From assembly GCA_030824515.1 (NCBI GenBank), contig JAVBXN010000037.1, forward strand, positions 1 to 47,883: 47,883 nucleotides of DNA, in the 5' to 3' direction. Position 1 is the stretch's first letter. Each line of letters opens with the position of its first letter. Origin of the DNA: Pelobacter sp. (lineage in GTDB: Bacteria > Desulfobacterota > Desulfuromonadia > Geobacterales > Pseudopelobacteraceae). Shown here one piece after another: positions 8,235 to 15,940 of the stretch. The notes below the pieces were generated by a model that saw only the letters and a program-made list of their open reading frames with translations, was not told the DNA's origin and made no database searches. The translations under genes were made by a program, and so were the position numbers.

Positions 8235-8654
8235 TCAAACCCACGGGTTACAAACCAGGGCACGACATCTCTCCATATCCTTGAGGTTGCGCGTAACAAC
8301 AACCAATCCGTGGACCTTGGCAGTGGCAGCTATGAGTGAATCCATGACCGGTAGTCGCTCCCCCTGCCGTTCTGACTCACCCTGTAATTCGCCCCAGGCC
8401 AGAGCCGTTTCCAGGTTTATGTCAATAATCCTTCCGGTAAATCGCTCGACAAGATCATGCCCGGCCCATGCCTGAAGCTGATATTTCCTTGCTCCGTCAG
8501 GTAGTTTGCTGATGCCCTTTTGCAATTCTCCGAAGGTGAGGACACTCAGAAACAGACTCTGTTCATCCTGTTGATCCAGCCAACTGACCACTGCCTTGTT
8601 CGGCGTCTTTTTTACCAACTCTGAAATCAGACAAGTATCCAGAAGATATTTCAC
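8235..8654 (-). CDS. vapC: VapC/FitB-type PIN-domain toxin
   Basis: 139-residue PIN-domain ribonuclease. The acidic metal-binding residues of the family are visible: Asp6 in YLLDTCLISE, Glu in TFGELQKGI, Asp in PVMDSLIAATA, and the C-terminal TRNLKDM segment. These would coordinate Mg/Mn for cleavage of RNA (tRNA in several VapC toxins). It overlaps the antitoxin gene by 4 bp, the usual coupled arrangement. It is convergent to the regulator gene, with only 24 bp between their ends, and base composition here is more AT-rich than the flanks, consistent with acquisition. Confidence 0.9.
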   Translation of the reverse strand: MKYLLDTCLISELVKKTPNKAVVSWLDQQDEQSLFLSVLTFGELQKGISKLPDGARKYQLQAWAGHDLVERFTGRIIDINLETALAWGELQGESERQGERLPVMDSLIAATAKVHGLVVVTRNLKDMERCRALVCNPWV

Positions 8655-8932
8655 AGCTCCACCTCACGGGGGAGATCGCCGCTACGGCTCAGGTCAAGTT
8701 CAATGCCATGCAGCGGTGATTGCATGAAAAACTGGGACAAGCCGGTTTGCGGCAGTGTCAGTTTCCTGTATTCCTCAAAGGAAACGACGACCGCGGCTGG
8801 CTTGCCACGCAGTGTAATGGTTTGGGGACCATCATGCAGTGCCGAATCAACAACCTGGCTCAAACGGTTCTTAGCCTCCTGAAGCTGCCATTCCCGATCG
8901 TGAGGTAAACGATCAACTCTATGCGTTTTCAT
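8651..8932 (-). CDS. vapB: Phd/YefM-type antitoxin of the vapC pair
   Basis: 93 residues. The N-terminal Phd/YefM DNA-binding fold is shown by WQLQEAKNRLSQVVDSAL and ITLRGKPAAVVVSFEEYRKL. The C-terminal third (about 62-93) is the flexible toxin-binding tail. A Shine-Dalgarno (GGGAGGG) precedes the ATG at 8932. It overlaps vapC by 4 bp and is expected to neutralise the toxin and autorepress the operon through the palindrome at 8953-8965. Confidence 0.88.
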   Translation of the reverse strand: MKTHRVDRLPHDREWQLQEAKNRLSQVVDSALHDGPQTITLRGKPAAVVVSFEEYRKLTLPQTGLSQFFMQSPLHGIELDLSRSGDLPREVEL

Positions 8933-8952
8933 ATGGCCCTCCCTTGTTCTAA

Positions 8953-9000
8953 CTAGACAGTCTAGCCAGTTTAGAATAGCACAGCTCTGTTCTGAAGCAA
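8953..9000 (-). promoter_or_regulatory. vapBC promoter and autoregulatory palindrome
   Basis: Minus strand: -35 TTGCTT (complement of 8995-9000), 16-bp spacer, -10 TATTCT (complement of 8973-8978). Just downstream is the perfect palindrome CTAGAC-A-GTCTAG (8953-8965), flanked by a second pair TTCTAA (8947-8952) and TTAGAA (8971-8976). This placement over the transcription start is typical of toxin-antitoxin autorepression. Confidence 0.65.
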
Positions 9001-9016
9001 GCGTTAATCCATTAGG

Positions 9017-9037
9017 CTGAAGATGCTGAAGGAGTGA
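9017..9037 (+). repeat. right 21-bp direct repeat flanking vapBC
   Basis: Perfect copy of 8190-8210, followed directly by a terminator hairpin. The repeat pair bounds an 827-bp unit (8190-9016) that holds only vapBC and its promoter. Removing the unit would restore regulator gene, stop codon and terminator as one continuous sequence. Confidence 0.9.
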
Positions 9038-9074
9038 AAAATCCAGCCCGCGCCGGCCGGTGGATTTTGTTTCT
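9038..9074. terminator. bidirectional terminator, probably original end of the regulator operon
   Basis: Arms AAAATCCA (9038-9045) and TGGATTTT (9061-9068) enclose a GC-rich core. The plus-strand tail is TTTTGTTTCTT, and the minus-strand tail is also T-rich. It now serves the RRM gene on the minus strand and is separated from the regulator gene by vapBC. Confidence 0.65.
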
Positions 9075-9397
9075 TATTTGATAGAGCCACGGCCGGCGCG
9101 GCCGCCAGGGGTGCTCCGGCCACCGCCAGAGGGTCCGCTCTTCTTGAAGTTTTTTGGAGGAGCGTTTTTCACGACGATCAGTCGGTCGCCGAGTTTGGCA
9201 CCGTTCAGCAGATCGACCGCTTCTACGGCTTCCTCCTCGGTTGACATCCTGACGTATCCGCAACCCCTGAATTCACCCGTGCCCGGATCTGTCACCAGAT
9301 GGACCGAGTCCACGGTGCCCACCACGGAGAACAATTTCCGCAGCTCATCCTCGGTCACCAGACCGGAAATCTGACCCACATAGACCTCAATACCCAT
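9074..9397 (-). CDS. RRM-domain RNA-binding protein
   Basis: 107 residues: one RNA recognition motif (about 1-80) with RNP2 VYVGQI (5-10) and RNP1 RGCGYVRM (44-51), then a Gly/Arg/Ser-rich tail (KKSGPSGGGRSTPGGRAGRG). This is the architecture of the small bacterial RRM proteins of cyanobacteria and delta-proteobacteria, some cold-induced, that bind single-stranded RNA. In RNP1 the central position is Cys-Gly-Tyr rather than the more usual Phe-Gly-Phe/Tyr. A Shine-Dalgarno (AAAGGAAA) lies upstream of ATG 9397. It is a single-gene unit. Confidence 0.93.
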   Translation of the reverse strand: MGIEVYVGQISGLVTEDELRKLFSVVGTVDSVHLVTDPGTGEFRGCGYVRMSTEEEAVEAVDLLNGAKLGDRLIVVKNAPPKNFKKSGPSGGGRSTPGGRAGRGSIK

Positions 9398-9451
9398 ATA
9401 TAATTTCCTTTCGTATCAATCCGGATTCAAAAATATTCCGTTTTTCAAAAA

Positions 9452-10237
9452 TCACTTTTCCCGTCGTCCCCTGTAAAAAGCGAGCGCATTACTACTGAGC
9501 ACCTTCCTGGCGGCTGCATCGCCCAACGCCTCGATCACCAGCTCGTAATCCTCGTCGCAATAGGGGCGCGGAGCGCGGGTTGAGGGGAGGTCGCTGCCGA
9601 ACATCAGCGCCTCCGGATTGGCGGCATAAATCTCCCGCAACGCCGTCTTGACATCAAAATCCACCCGTCCAAAACCGGTGGCCTTGACGCGCACCCCTTT
9701 TTCGGCCAGCCTGAGCAAGGTGCCGAATCCTGCTTTTGAAAGCCCCAAGTGGTCGATGCTGACCGCCGGAAGTGCGGCCAGCGTGTCATAAAGTCCTTCC
9801 AGTTCCGTCGAATCGACGTACAGTTCCACATGCCAGCCGACCACCTCATGCACCCGTCTCGCCATTGCGTCCAGATGGGCAACCTCCTCTGATCCGCCGC
9901 GCTTGAGATTGAAGCGCAGCGCGCGAACGCCGGCCCAGTCCAGATCCAGCAGTTCCCGGTCGCTGACGCTGAACGGCAGTTGCGTGACCCCCACGAACGC
10001 CGGTCCCAGGGTATGCAGCGCATCCAACAGATAGCTCTGGTCAAAGGCCTGGAATGACCCGGAAACGATCGCGCCCCCCGCCAGGTTGTAGCCCCGCATC
10101 CGCTTCCGGTAGTCGTCACAGTGGTAATCGTCCGGCAGGTAGCCGTTGTTGGGCACCAGTGGAAAACGCTGGTCGATGATATGGAAATGACAGTCGAAAA
10201 CCTGCGGGTTGGCGGGTTTGCAAGCGGCTGATGGCAT
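9452..10237 (-). CDS. amidohydrolase-2 family metal-dependent hydrolase
   Basis: 261 residues from ATG 10237, preferred over 10261 because CGGAGGCC precedes it at a good distance. TIM-barrel hydrolase of the COG3618 type: N-terminal metal-binding FDCHFHIID, central strands with SIDHLGLSK, and C-terminal MFGSDLPSTR holding the catalytic Asp. Relatives hydrolyse lactones or decarboxylate aromatic acids, but the substrate cannot be read from the sequence. It is divergent from the dicarboxylate transporter, so its promoter shares the 382-bp region that holds the ATAACC palindromes. Confidence 0.85.
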   Translation of the reverse strand: MPSAACKPANPQVFDCHFHIIDQRFPLVPNNGYLPDDYHCDDYRKRMRGYNLAGGAIVSGSFQAFDQSYLLDALHTLGPAFVGVTQLPFSVSDRELLDLDWAGVRALRFNLKRGGSEEVAHLDAMARRVHEVVGWHVELYVDSTELEGLYDTLAALPAVSIDHLGLSKAGFGTLLRLAEKGVRVKATGFGRVDFDVKTALREIYAANPEALMFGSDLPSTRAPRPYCDEDYELVIEALGDAAARKVLSSNALAFYRGRREK

Positions 10238-10351
10238 GGTCGGCCTCCGTTTCTCTGGCATGGGATTATCGGGAGATATTGAATCGCTTTCGGCTGGCGG
10301 TCAACAGAAACCGATCTTTCGCCGTTGCCGGCAAAGCTCCGGGCAACCCCC

Positions 10352-10456
10352 ATAACCGGAAGTTATAACGATAACCGGCGGTTATATCCGGAGTTATCAC
10401 GCTGTAATTATTGCATTTATTCCTGCCGATCATCGCCAGTCATAACCACCGGTTAT
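10352..10456. promoter_or_regulatory. three ATAACC-N3-GGTTAT palindromic operator sites
   Basis: Sites: 10352-10366 (ATAACCGGAAGTTAT, one mismatch), 10371-10385 (ATAACCGGCGGTTAT, perfect arms) and 10442-10456 (ATAACCACCGGTTAT, perfect arms). Centres are 19 and 71 bp apart, close to 2 and 7 helical turns. They lie about 200, 181 and 110 bp upstream of the start predicted from the sigma-54 promoter at 10533-10548, the usual range for enhancer-binding activators. A further GTTAT half-site is at 10393-10397. Confidence 0.75.
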
Positions 10457-10532
10457 GACGGCTTTCTTCTCCGGCGGATTTATTCGAGCTATTTGTTCAG
10501 TGATCTCGGCAAGTTACTGCTGCTGGCATTAT

Positions 10533-10548
10533 TGGCACTCTCCCTGCT
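10533..10548 (+). promoter_or_regulatory. sigma-54 (-24/-12) promoter of dcu gene
   Basis: TGGCACTCTCCCTGCT matches the consensus TGGCACGNNNNTTGCW at all but two defined positions. The invariant GG (10534-10535) and GC (10546-10547) are exactly 10 bp apart. The predicted transcription start is near 10559 and the gene starts at 10620. Confidence 0.8.
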
Positions 10549-10619
10549 CTATACCATGACAGAAGCAATGCGGAGACTTGACGGTCCCGCCAATCCCAAC
10601 CCTCACCGTGGAGGTCGTT

Positions 10620-11948
10620 ATGTTAATGTTCTGGGTTCAATTCGTACTGGTACTGGGAGCAGTCCTGATCGGTATCCGCAGGGGCGGCGTCGCGCTCGGC
10701 CTGATCGGTGGCCTGGGCGTATCATTGCTGGTGCTGGGTTTCCGCAGCCCCCCCTCCGAACCGCCGATCGCGGTGATGCTGATCATCCTGGCTGTTGTGA
10801 CCGCTTCGGCCACGTTGCAGGTGGCCGGTGGTCTGGACTACCTGGTGCAGCTGACAGAAAAGATGCTGCGCGCTCATCCCAAATACGTGACGATCCTGGC
10901 GCCGCTCTCGACCTTCTTCCTGACGGTCTGTGTCGGCACCGGCCATGCCGTCTATGCGCTGCTGCCGGTTATTTCCGACGTGGCACTCAAGACCGGCATC
11001 CGCCCGGAACGCCCGATGGCGATCTCCAGTGTTGCCTCGCAGATGGGCATCACCGCCAGCCCGGTGGCGGCGGCGGTGACCTTCTTCCTCGGTTTTGCCG
11101 CCAAAGCCGGTTATCCGGTGACATTGATTGATATCATCTCGGTCACGATGCCGGCCGGGATTATCGGAGTGCTGGCTGCTGCCGCCTGGAGTTTCAACCG
11201 CGGCAAGGATCTGGACAAGGACCAGGAATTCCAGGCCCGCCTGCAGGACCCGGATTTCAAGAAGGCGCTGGATGCGGATGTGACGACGCTGGACAAAAAG
11301 ATTTCCGCCAGTGCCAAAATTTCGGTAGTGCTTTTTTTCGCGGGAGTCGGTTCGATCATCCTGCTGGCCAGCGTTCCCGAACTGTTGCCGCTGGCTGCCG
11401 GAAATAAACCGGTCGCGATGACCACGGTGGTCCAGTTCGTAATGCTGGCCTTCGGCGCCTTCATCATGTTCTCCTCCAACGTCAAAGCCAAGGACATCGC
11501 GCACTCCAGCGTCTTCATCGCCGGGATGATCGCGGTGGTCTCGATCTTCGGCATCGCCTGGATGAGCGATACCTTCATCTCCGCCAACAAGAAATTCCTG
11601 GTGGACAACATCGGCATCATGGTCAAGATCGCACCCTGGACCTTTGCCATTGCCACCTTCTGCATCTCGGCCTTCGTCAAGAGCCAGGCCGCCACGCTGG
11701 CCATCACGCTGCCGCTGGGGCTGGCGCTGGGTTTGCCGGTTCCGCTGCTCTTGGGTCTGATGCCGGCCAGCTACGCCTATTTCTTCTTCGCCTTCTACCC
11801 CAGCGACCTGGCCGCTATTAACATGGACCGCACCGGCACCACCTGCATCGGCAAGTATCTGCTCAATCACAGTTTCATGATTCCGGGCCTGATTGGAGTC
11901 GGCGTTTCAACGGTGGTGGCCTATACGATATCCAAACTGATTTTATAA
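10620..11948 (+). CDS. dcuB: anaerobic C4-dicarboxylate transporter, Dcu family
   Basis: 442 residues from ATG 10620, chosen over an in-frame ATG at 10578 because TGGAGG (10609-10614) lies 5 bp upstream and the protein then starts with the first membrane helix (MLMFWVQFVLVLGAVLIGIR). About 10-12 hydrophobic helices with family segments such as GGLDYLVQLTEKMLRAHPKY, LPVISDVALKTGIRPERPM and SQMGITASPVAAAV fit DcuA/DcuB inner-membrane carriers that exchange fumarate, malate or aspartate for succinate. DcuA versus DcuB cannot be settled here; anaerobic sigma-54 control favours an inducible exchanger. Single gene ending at a hairpin. Confidence 0.92.
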   Translation: MLMFWVQFVLVLGAVLIGIRRGGVALGLIGGLGVSLLVLGFRSPPSEPPIAVMLIILAVVTASATLQVAGGLDYLVQLTEKMLRAHPKYVTILAPLSTFFLTVCVGTGHAVYALLPVISDVALKTGIRPERPMAISSVASQMGITASPVAAAVTFFLGFAAKAGYPVTLIDIISVTMPAGIIGVLAAAAWSFNRGKDLDKDQEFQARLQDPDFKKALDADVTTLDKKISASAKISVVLFFAGVGSIILLASVPELLPLAAGNKPVAMTTVVQFVMLAFGAFIMFSSNVKAKDIAHSSVFIAGMIAVVSIFGIAWMSDTFISANKKFLVDNIGIMVKIAPWTFAIATFCISAFVKSQAATLAITLPLGLALGLPVPLLLGLMPASYAYFFFAFYPSDLAAINMDRTGTTCIGKYLLNHSFMIPGLIGVGVSTVVAYTISKLIL

Positions 11949-11974
11949 CCAGCTCCCGCCAGATATTATAATCA

Positions 11975-12003
11975 AAGGCCGCATCCGATTCGGGTGCGGC
12001 CTT
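11975..12003 (+). terminator. terminator-like hairpin after dcu gene
   Basis: 13-bp stem (11975-11987 with 11991-12003, one G-U pair) and a 3-nt loop. The following sequence has only a short T stretch, so termination may be partial. Confidence 0.6.
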
Positions 12004-12113
12004 GCGCTATCCGGGAGATTTGGCTATAGTGTCGAGCCTCTCCGGCTTTCCGGCCGGGGCCATATTCAATCGGTGCCAGGGTCAACAGGTCCCGGCGCCC
12101 GGGGTTCGATCAA

Positions 12114-12983
12114 ATGCAGGATTTCATGGACATCGCCATTGGCACCATTACTATGCGCCCCTATGTGTTCGCCTTTTTCGGGGCCTTTTTGCTGGCCTGC
12201 GTGCCCCACGTCGGCTGGCGCCGGACGGCACTTTTTACGCTGGCCGGCTACCTGATCGCCTTTGTTTCGGAGTGGCTCTCGATCAACACCGGCTTCCCCT
12301 ATGGCTGGTACTACTATATCGATACCACCAGCAACCGTGAGCTGTGGATTGCCGGGGTGCCGTTCTTCGATTCGCTCTCCTACGTGTTTCTTTCCTACTG
12401 CAGCTACGCCACCGCACTGTTTATCATTTCGCCGCTCAAGGCCTGGCGCTGGAACCTGGTTACGCTGGAGACCCGCTCGATCCGGCGTTCATTTTCGGCG
12501 CTGCTGCTGGGCTCGTTCCTGCAGACTTTCCTGGATATCGTGATCGACCCGGTGGCGCTGCAGGGTAATCGCTGGTTCCTGGGGCAGATCTATGGTTACC
12601 GCGAACAGGGACTGCATTTCGGCGTGCCGCTCTCCAACTATGGCGGCTGGCTGCTGACAAGCTTCTGCCTGCTGGCCGCTTTCCAGCTGATCGATGCCCG
12701 CCGCCTGGATGACGCCCCCAAGGGTGCGGTTAATCTCCCCTTCCGTTCTCTGCTGGGGCCGGTGCTCTACCTGTCGGTGCTTATTTTCAATATTGCGATG
12801 ATGCTGGTGATCGGCGAGAATTTCATGGCGTTGTGCGCAACGTTGATGTTCACGCTACCGGTCCTGTTCGTCGTTGTCCTGGCGGTCAGGCGCACCAACC
12901 GCTACAGCAAGGACGAACTGGGGGGGCACCTGCGGGATTACCCCTGGTCTCCGGCCGGAAGCATTTCACAGAAGGGGCAATAG
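12114..12983 (+). CDS. carotenoid biosynthesis (CruF/DUF422) family membrane protein
   Basis: Up to 289 residues with about 7 membrane helices. The segments FVSEWLSINTGFPYGWYYY, SYVFLSYCSYATALFIISPL and GLHFGVPLSNYGGWLLTSF match the DUF422/CruF family, whose characterised members hydrate carotenoid or bacterioruberin ends. The substrate here is unknown; no other carotenoid gene is present. The start is uncertain: ATG 12114 has no good Shine-Dalgarno, and ATG 12126 and 12153 are alternatives. Its last 18 bp overlap the 3' end of the nucleosidase gene on the other strand. Confidence 0.8.
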   Translation: MQDFMDIAIGTITMRPYVFAFFGAFLLACVPHVGWRRTALFTLAGYLIAFVSEWLSINTGFPYGWYYYIDTTSNRELWIAGVPFFDSLSYVFLSYCSYATALFIISPLKAWRWNLVTLETRSIRRSFSALLLGSFLQTFLDIVIDPVALQGNRWFLGQIYGYREQGLHFGVPLSNYGGWLLTSFCLLAAFQLIDARRLDDAPKGAVNLPFRSLLGPVLYLSVLIFNIAMMLVIGENFMALCATLMFTLPVLFVVVLAVRRTNRYSKDELGGHLRDYPWSPAGSISQKGQ

Positions 12984-13712
12984 CTGCTCCAGTGCCGCTG
13001 TCAGGCTTCTGGCGGCGACACGACTGTTTCCGGCCAGGCGGATCAGTTGCGGGATGATGCGGGGCTTGCGCAGGATCGTCAGCAGCACCCTGGCGGGGCG
13101 GATACGCAGGCTGCTGTCACAGAATTCGTCCAGCGAAAAGCCCAGCTCCTCGTCGGCCGGGTCGCTGACCGAGCGGATCGCAATCAGCGGCATCCTGTTT
13201 TCGGATGCAACCAGAGCGATGGCGGCACTTTCCATTTCCGCCACCGGACAGGCATAATCGTTGGCCAACAATGCGGCCAGCCTGGTTTTTGATGTTATCA
13301 CCGCCGTACCGGCAAAGGTTCCGCCAAAGACCCTTGCTCCAGCGGCGTTCTGACGCGCTATCAGGTTAAGGCCGGCTGCCGGGATCTCCACCGGCAATTC
13401 TTCAATGCCGGTTTCCGAAACGATCACCATCCTCCTGGCGACTACCACGTCGCCAACCCGCAGTTCCGGAGCAACCCCGCCGCAAAAACCGGCCGAGATC
13501 AACAACTCTGGTGCGGCCTCTCCAATGATCTTCCCGGCCGCCCGGGCGGCATTGTCAAAGCCCATTCCTGATTCTACCAGCAGGATCTCATGCCCGGCGC
13601 AGTTGAATTTGCGCGTCTTGAGGCGTCCCAGTCTCAAGCTTCTTGCGGCTCCCAGGCAGGCGGCCGCGGCGTTGAACTCTTCCGGCATCGCGGTGATGAT
13701 GGCAATCTTCAT
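12966..13712 (-). CDS. MTA/SAH nucleosidase-like (PNP/UDP phosphorylase superfamily)
   Basis: 248 residues. Family residues fit 5'-methylthioadenosine/S-adenosylhomocysteine nucleosidase: Glu12 in IAIITAMPEEF, the SAGFCGG loop near 87-93, the EMESAA ribose-binding motif (compare EME in Pfs) and the catalytic Asp in IRSVSDPAD. It would cleave the glycosidic bond of MTA or SAH, or of a related nucleoside such as a futalosine-type compound. About 60 extra C-terminal residues (RIRPARVLLTILRKPR onward) are longer than classical Pfs. Convergent 18-bp overlap with the CruF-like gene. Confidence 0.75.
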   Translation of the reverse strand: MKIAIITAMPEEFNAAAACLGAARSLRLGRLKTRKFNCAGHEILLVESGMGFDNAARAAGKIIGEAAPELLISAGFCGGVAPELRVGDVVVARRMVIVSETGIEELPVEIPAAGLNLIARQNAAGARVFGGTFAGTAVITSKTRLAALLANDYACPVAEMESAAIALVASENRMPLIAIRSVSDPADEELGFSLDEFCDSSLRIRPARVLLTILRKPRIIPQLIRLAGNSRVAARSLTAALEQLLPLL

Positions 13713-13779
13713 GACTCAGCACTCCCGGGCAGACGATACCGTTTTGACGACCACTTTTCAAGGCATCATTTAGAAAAGC

Positions 13780-13808
13780 TGGACAAATTGAAGAACATGG
13801 ATTATATG
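13780..13808 (+). promoter_or_regulatory. promoter for tRNA-Ser
   Basis: -35 TGGACA at 13780-13785, 17-bp spacer, -10 TATATG at 13803-13808, predicted start about 13815, 10 bp before the tRNA. Confidence 0.55.
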
Positions 13809-13824
13809 TACTGTTCGTTCTTGC

Positions 13825-13915
13825 GGAGAGATGTCCGAGCGGTTGAAGGAGCACGCCTGGAAAGCGTGTGTACGTTAATAGCGTACCGAGGGTTCGAATC
13901 CCTCTCTCTCCGCCA
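13825..13915 (+). tRNA. tRNA-Ser (anticodon GGA)
   Basis: 91 nt including the encoded CCA at 13913-13915. The acceptor arms GGAGAGA and TCTCTCC pair fully, the anticodon arm CACGC-CTGGAAA-GCGTG gives anticodon GGA, the long variable arm is typical of serine tRNAs, and the T-loop is TTCGAATC. A T-run follows and could terminate transcription. Confidence 0.96.
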
Positions 13916-13973
13916 TTTTTATTCAGAAAATGGCTTTGCCGCCATGTTTGTAAGGCTGCGAGCTTGCAGGCGG

Positions 13974-14083
13974 ATATGATAGCCGGGCCCCGCGCAACGG
14001 CGCGCCGTGAACTCCGCCAGGTCCGGAAGGAAGCAACGGCAGCGGCTCCCGCTGTGTGCCGCGGGTCAGCCCGGCTATCATAT
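13974..14083 (+). ncRNA. ffs: 4.5S signal recognition particle RNA
   Basis: 110 nt closed by a 14-bp perfect terminal stem (13974-13987 with 14070-14083) that may extend through CAGGCG (13967-13972) and CGCCTG (14085-14090). The conserved apical domain with AGGTCCGGAAGGAAGCA lies around 14021-14037. It binds Ffh for co-translational membrane targeting. It stands between tRNA-Ser and dnaX. Confidence 0.95.
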
Positions 14084-14177
14084 GCGCCTGTAACTTCATT
14101 ACCTCCCCTAATCCCCTGACTGTACGCCTCCTACGTCACATGTGCGGGGCGTCAGATTACCTGCGAGGTCCAGTCTC

Positions 14178-15890
14178 TTGTCAACCGGAACGCATTACGA
14201 AGTCCTGGCAAGGAAATACCGCCCCCAAACATTTTCCGAACTGGCCGGCCAGGAACACGTCAGTCGCACGCTGCAGAACGCCATCGATTCCGGCCGGGTG
14301 GCCCACGCCTTCCTCTTTACCGGTGCGCGTGGAGTCGGCAAGACCAGTACCGCCCGCATCATGGCCAAAACCCTCAACTGCGAACGGGGGGTCACACACG
14401 AGCCCTGCAATGTCTGCCCGCTGTGCATTGAGATCACCAAAGGCACGTCCACCGATGTTTTCGAGATCGACGGCGCTTCCAATAACGGCGTAGACGACGT
14501 GCGCGACCTGCGTGACAACATCAAGTACCTCCCTTCCCACAGCCGCTACCGCATCATCATCATCGACGAAGTTCACATGCTCTCCACCAACGCCTTCAAT
14601 GCACTATTGAAAACGCTGGAAGAGCCGCCCGAACACGTCAAATTCATCTTTGCCACCACCGAGCCGCACAAACTGCCGGTCACGATCCTGTCGCGCTGCC
14701 AGCGTTTTGACTTCAAGCGGGTGACACTGCCCAAGATAATCAGCCGACTGCGTGAAATCGCCGACAAGGAATCGGTCATCATCAGCGACTCGTCCCTGGC
14801 GCTGATTGCCCGCAAAGGCGATGGCAGCATGCGCGACTCGCTGACCGCACTGGACCAGGTGCTGGCCTTCTGTGGCAACAATGTCAGCGACGAGGATGTG
14901 GGGACGCTGCTGGGCACCGTGGATCGTCGCCTGTTGGCCGAAATCTCTGCCGGGGTCTTTAACGGCGACACTCAGGCGGTGCTGGAGGGTATCAAACGGG
15001 TTGATCTGGTAGGTTATAACATGCGCCAGTTTTGCCAGGAACTGATCGAGCATTTCAGAAACCTGCTGGTGATCCGTTCGGTCAGGAAGCCGGAGGAGAT
15101 TCTCGATCTGGCTTCGGCTGAACTGGATGAATTAAAAAACCAGGCCGGAAACATTGCGCCCCTGGATATCCAACGGCGATTGACGCTGTTGGTAAAGGCC
15201 GACGCGGAAATGGCCTATGCCAGCTTTCCCCGTCTGATCATAGAAATGGCGTTGCTTAAAGCTGCGCTGCTGGCGCCGGTGATCCCGATCCAGGAGTTGA
15301 TCGAGAAGATCAGGCTTCTGGAGGCTGGAGCGGTGCACACACCGGCACTGCCATGGGAGACCTCCAGGCCTGCCGCAATCCCGACGGTTTCCGGTCATTC
15401 CGAGCAGCCGCGGAGCGTACCCCAGAATCGGCCGCAGCCACAACCGGCCGCTGTAACTGCTGCAACCGTTCCATCCGCTCCGGCCAGCGGCGACGTCCAC
15501 TCCAACTGGGGACGTTTTGTCGCATTGGTAATAGAGAAGCAGCCGGCCATCGGATCGGTTCTGGAACATGGCAGCCCGCTCAAACAGGAAAAGGGCCTGC
15601 TCGAGATCGGTTTTCCGGCCGACAGCTATTATCTGACGGCCGCCCAGGATGCCGAGTTCATTGCCGGCGTACAGGCCCTGGCTCACGAATCCAGTGGAAT
15701 CGAGACCGTGATCCGGATAAAATCGATCGTGTCCAATTCAACGGATGCGCCCATGTCCCTGGCCGAAAAAAAAAAGAGTGACGACGAACAACGCATGAAA
15801 GAGTTGAGGCAGGAGGTCGAGACCCATCCGGTCGTCAAGGAAGCGCAACGGGTTTTCGGCAGTAGCATCACTGATATTAGAGCTGTTTAG
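14178..15890 (+). CDS. dnaX: DNA polymerase III subunit tau (gamma/tau)
   Basis: 570 residues from TTG 14178, chosen because GAGG at 14165-14168 precedes it and the protein then begins at the family start ([20 protein letters not shown]). An in-frame ATG at 14142 is less likely. Clamp-loader AAA+ domain: Walker [10 protein letters not shown], four-Cys zinc finger ([16 protein letters not shown]), Walker [11 protein letters not shown] and sensor motif [10 protein letters not shown]. Then lid and collar domains, a Pro/Ala-rich linker (about 395-445) and a C-terminal polymerase/helicase-binding region. Codons 530-533 carry an A10 run with the A AAA AAG slippery heptamer followed by a -1-frame stop (see findings). 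It leads the dnaX-ebfC-recR block. Confidence 0.96.
   Translation: MSTGTHYEVLARKYRPQTFSELAGQEHVSRTLQNAIDSGRVAHAFLFTGARGVGKTSTARIMAKTLNCERGVTHEPCNVCPLCIEITKGTSTDVFEIDGASNNGVDDVRDLRDNIKYLPSHSRYRIIIIDEVHMLSTNAFNALLKTLEEPPEHVKFIFATTEPHKLPVTILSRCQRFDFKRVTLPKIISRLREIADKESVIISDSSLALIARKGDGSMRDSLTALDQVLAFCGNNVSDEDVGTLLGTVDRRLLAEISAGVFNGDTQAVLEGIKRVDLVGYNMRQFCQELIEHFRNLLVIRSVRKPEEILDLASAELDELKNQAGNIAPLDIQRRLTLLVKADAEMAYASFPRLIIEMALLKAALLAPVIPIQELIEKIRLLEAGAVHTPALPWETSRPAAIPTVSGHSEQPRSVPQNRPQPQPAAVTAATVPSAPASGDVHSNWGRFVALVIEKQPAIGSVLEHGSPLKQEKGLLEIGFPADSYYLTAAQDAEFIAGVQALAHESSGIETVIRIKSIVSNSTDAPMSLAEKKKSDDEQRMKELRQEVETHPVVKEAQRVFGSSITDIRAV
15766..15781 (+). other. slippery A10 run in dnaX with -1 stop
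   Basis: Ten A residues at 15766-15775, then G. In frame it reads GAA AAA AAA AAG AGT GAC. A -1 slip on A AAA AAG gives GAG TGA, a Glu codon then stop, the same ending as E. coli gamma. The product would be about 534 residues against 570. Confidence 0.6.
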
Positions 15891-15940
15891 CTGGTGGTAA
15901 AATAAAACAAAATCTGTTGCGAAATCGAAAGGGGAAGTAG

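Noticed and set aside
9330..9460. Possible recombination site or repeat near the RRM gene
   Set aside because: Only T-rich non-repeated sequence is seen; no matching partner copy in the window.
12137..12155. Second possible -24/-12 promoter (TTGGCACCATTACTATGCGC)
   Set aside because: The GG and GC elements are 12 bp apart rather than 10, and the site lies inside a coding region.
14142..14177. Upstream ATG extension of dnaX
   Set aside because: The family N-terminus starts at TTG 14178, which has GAGG at a good distance; the extension shows no similarity.
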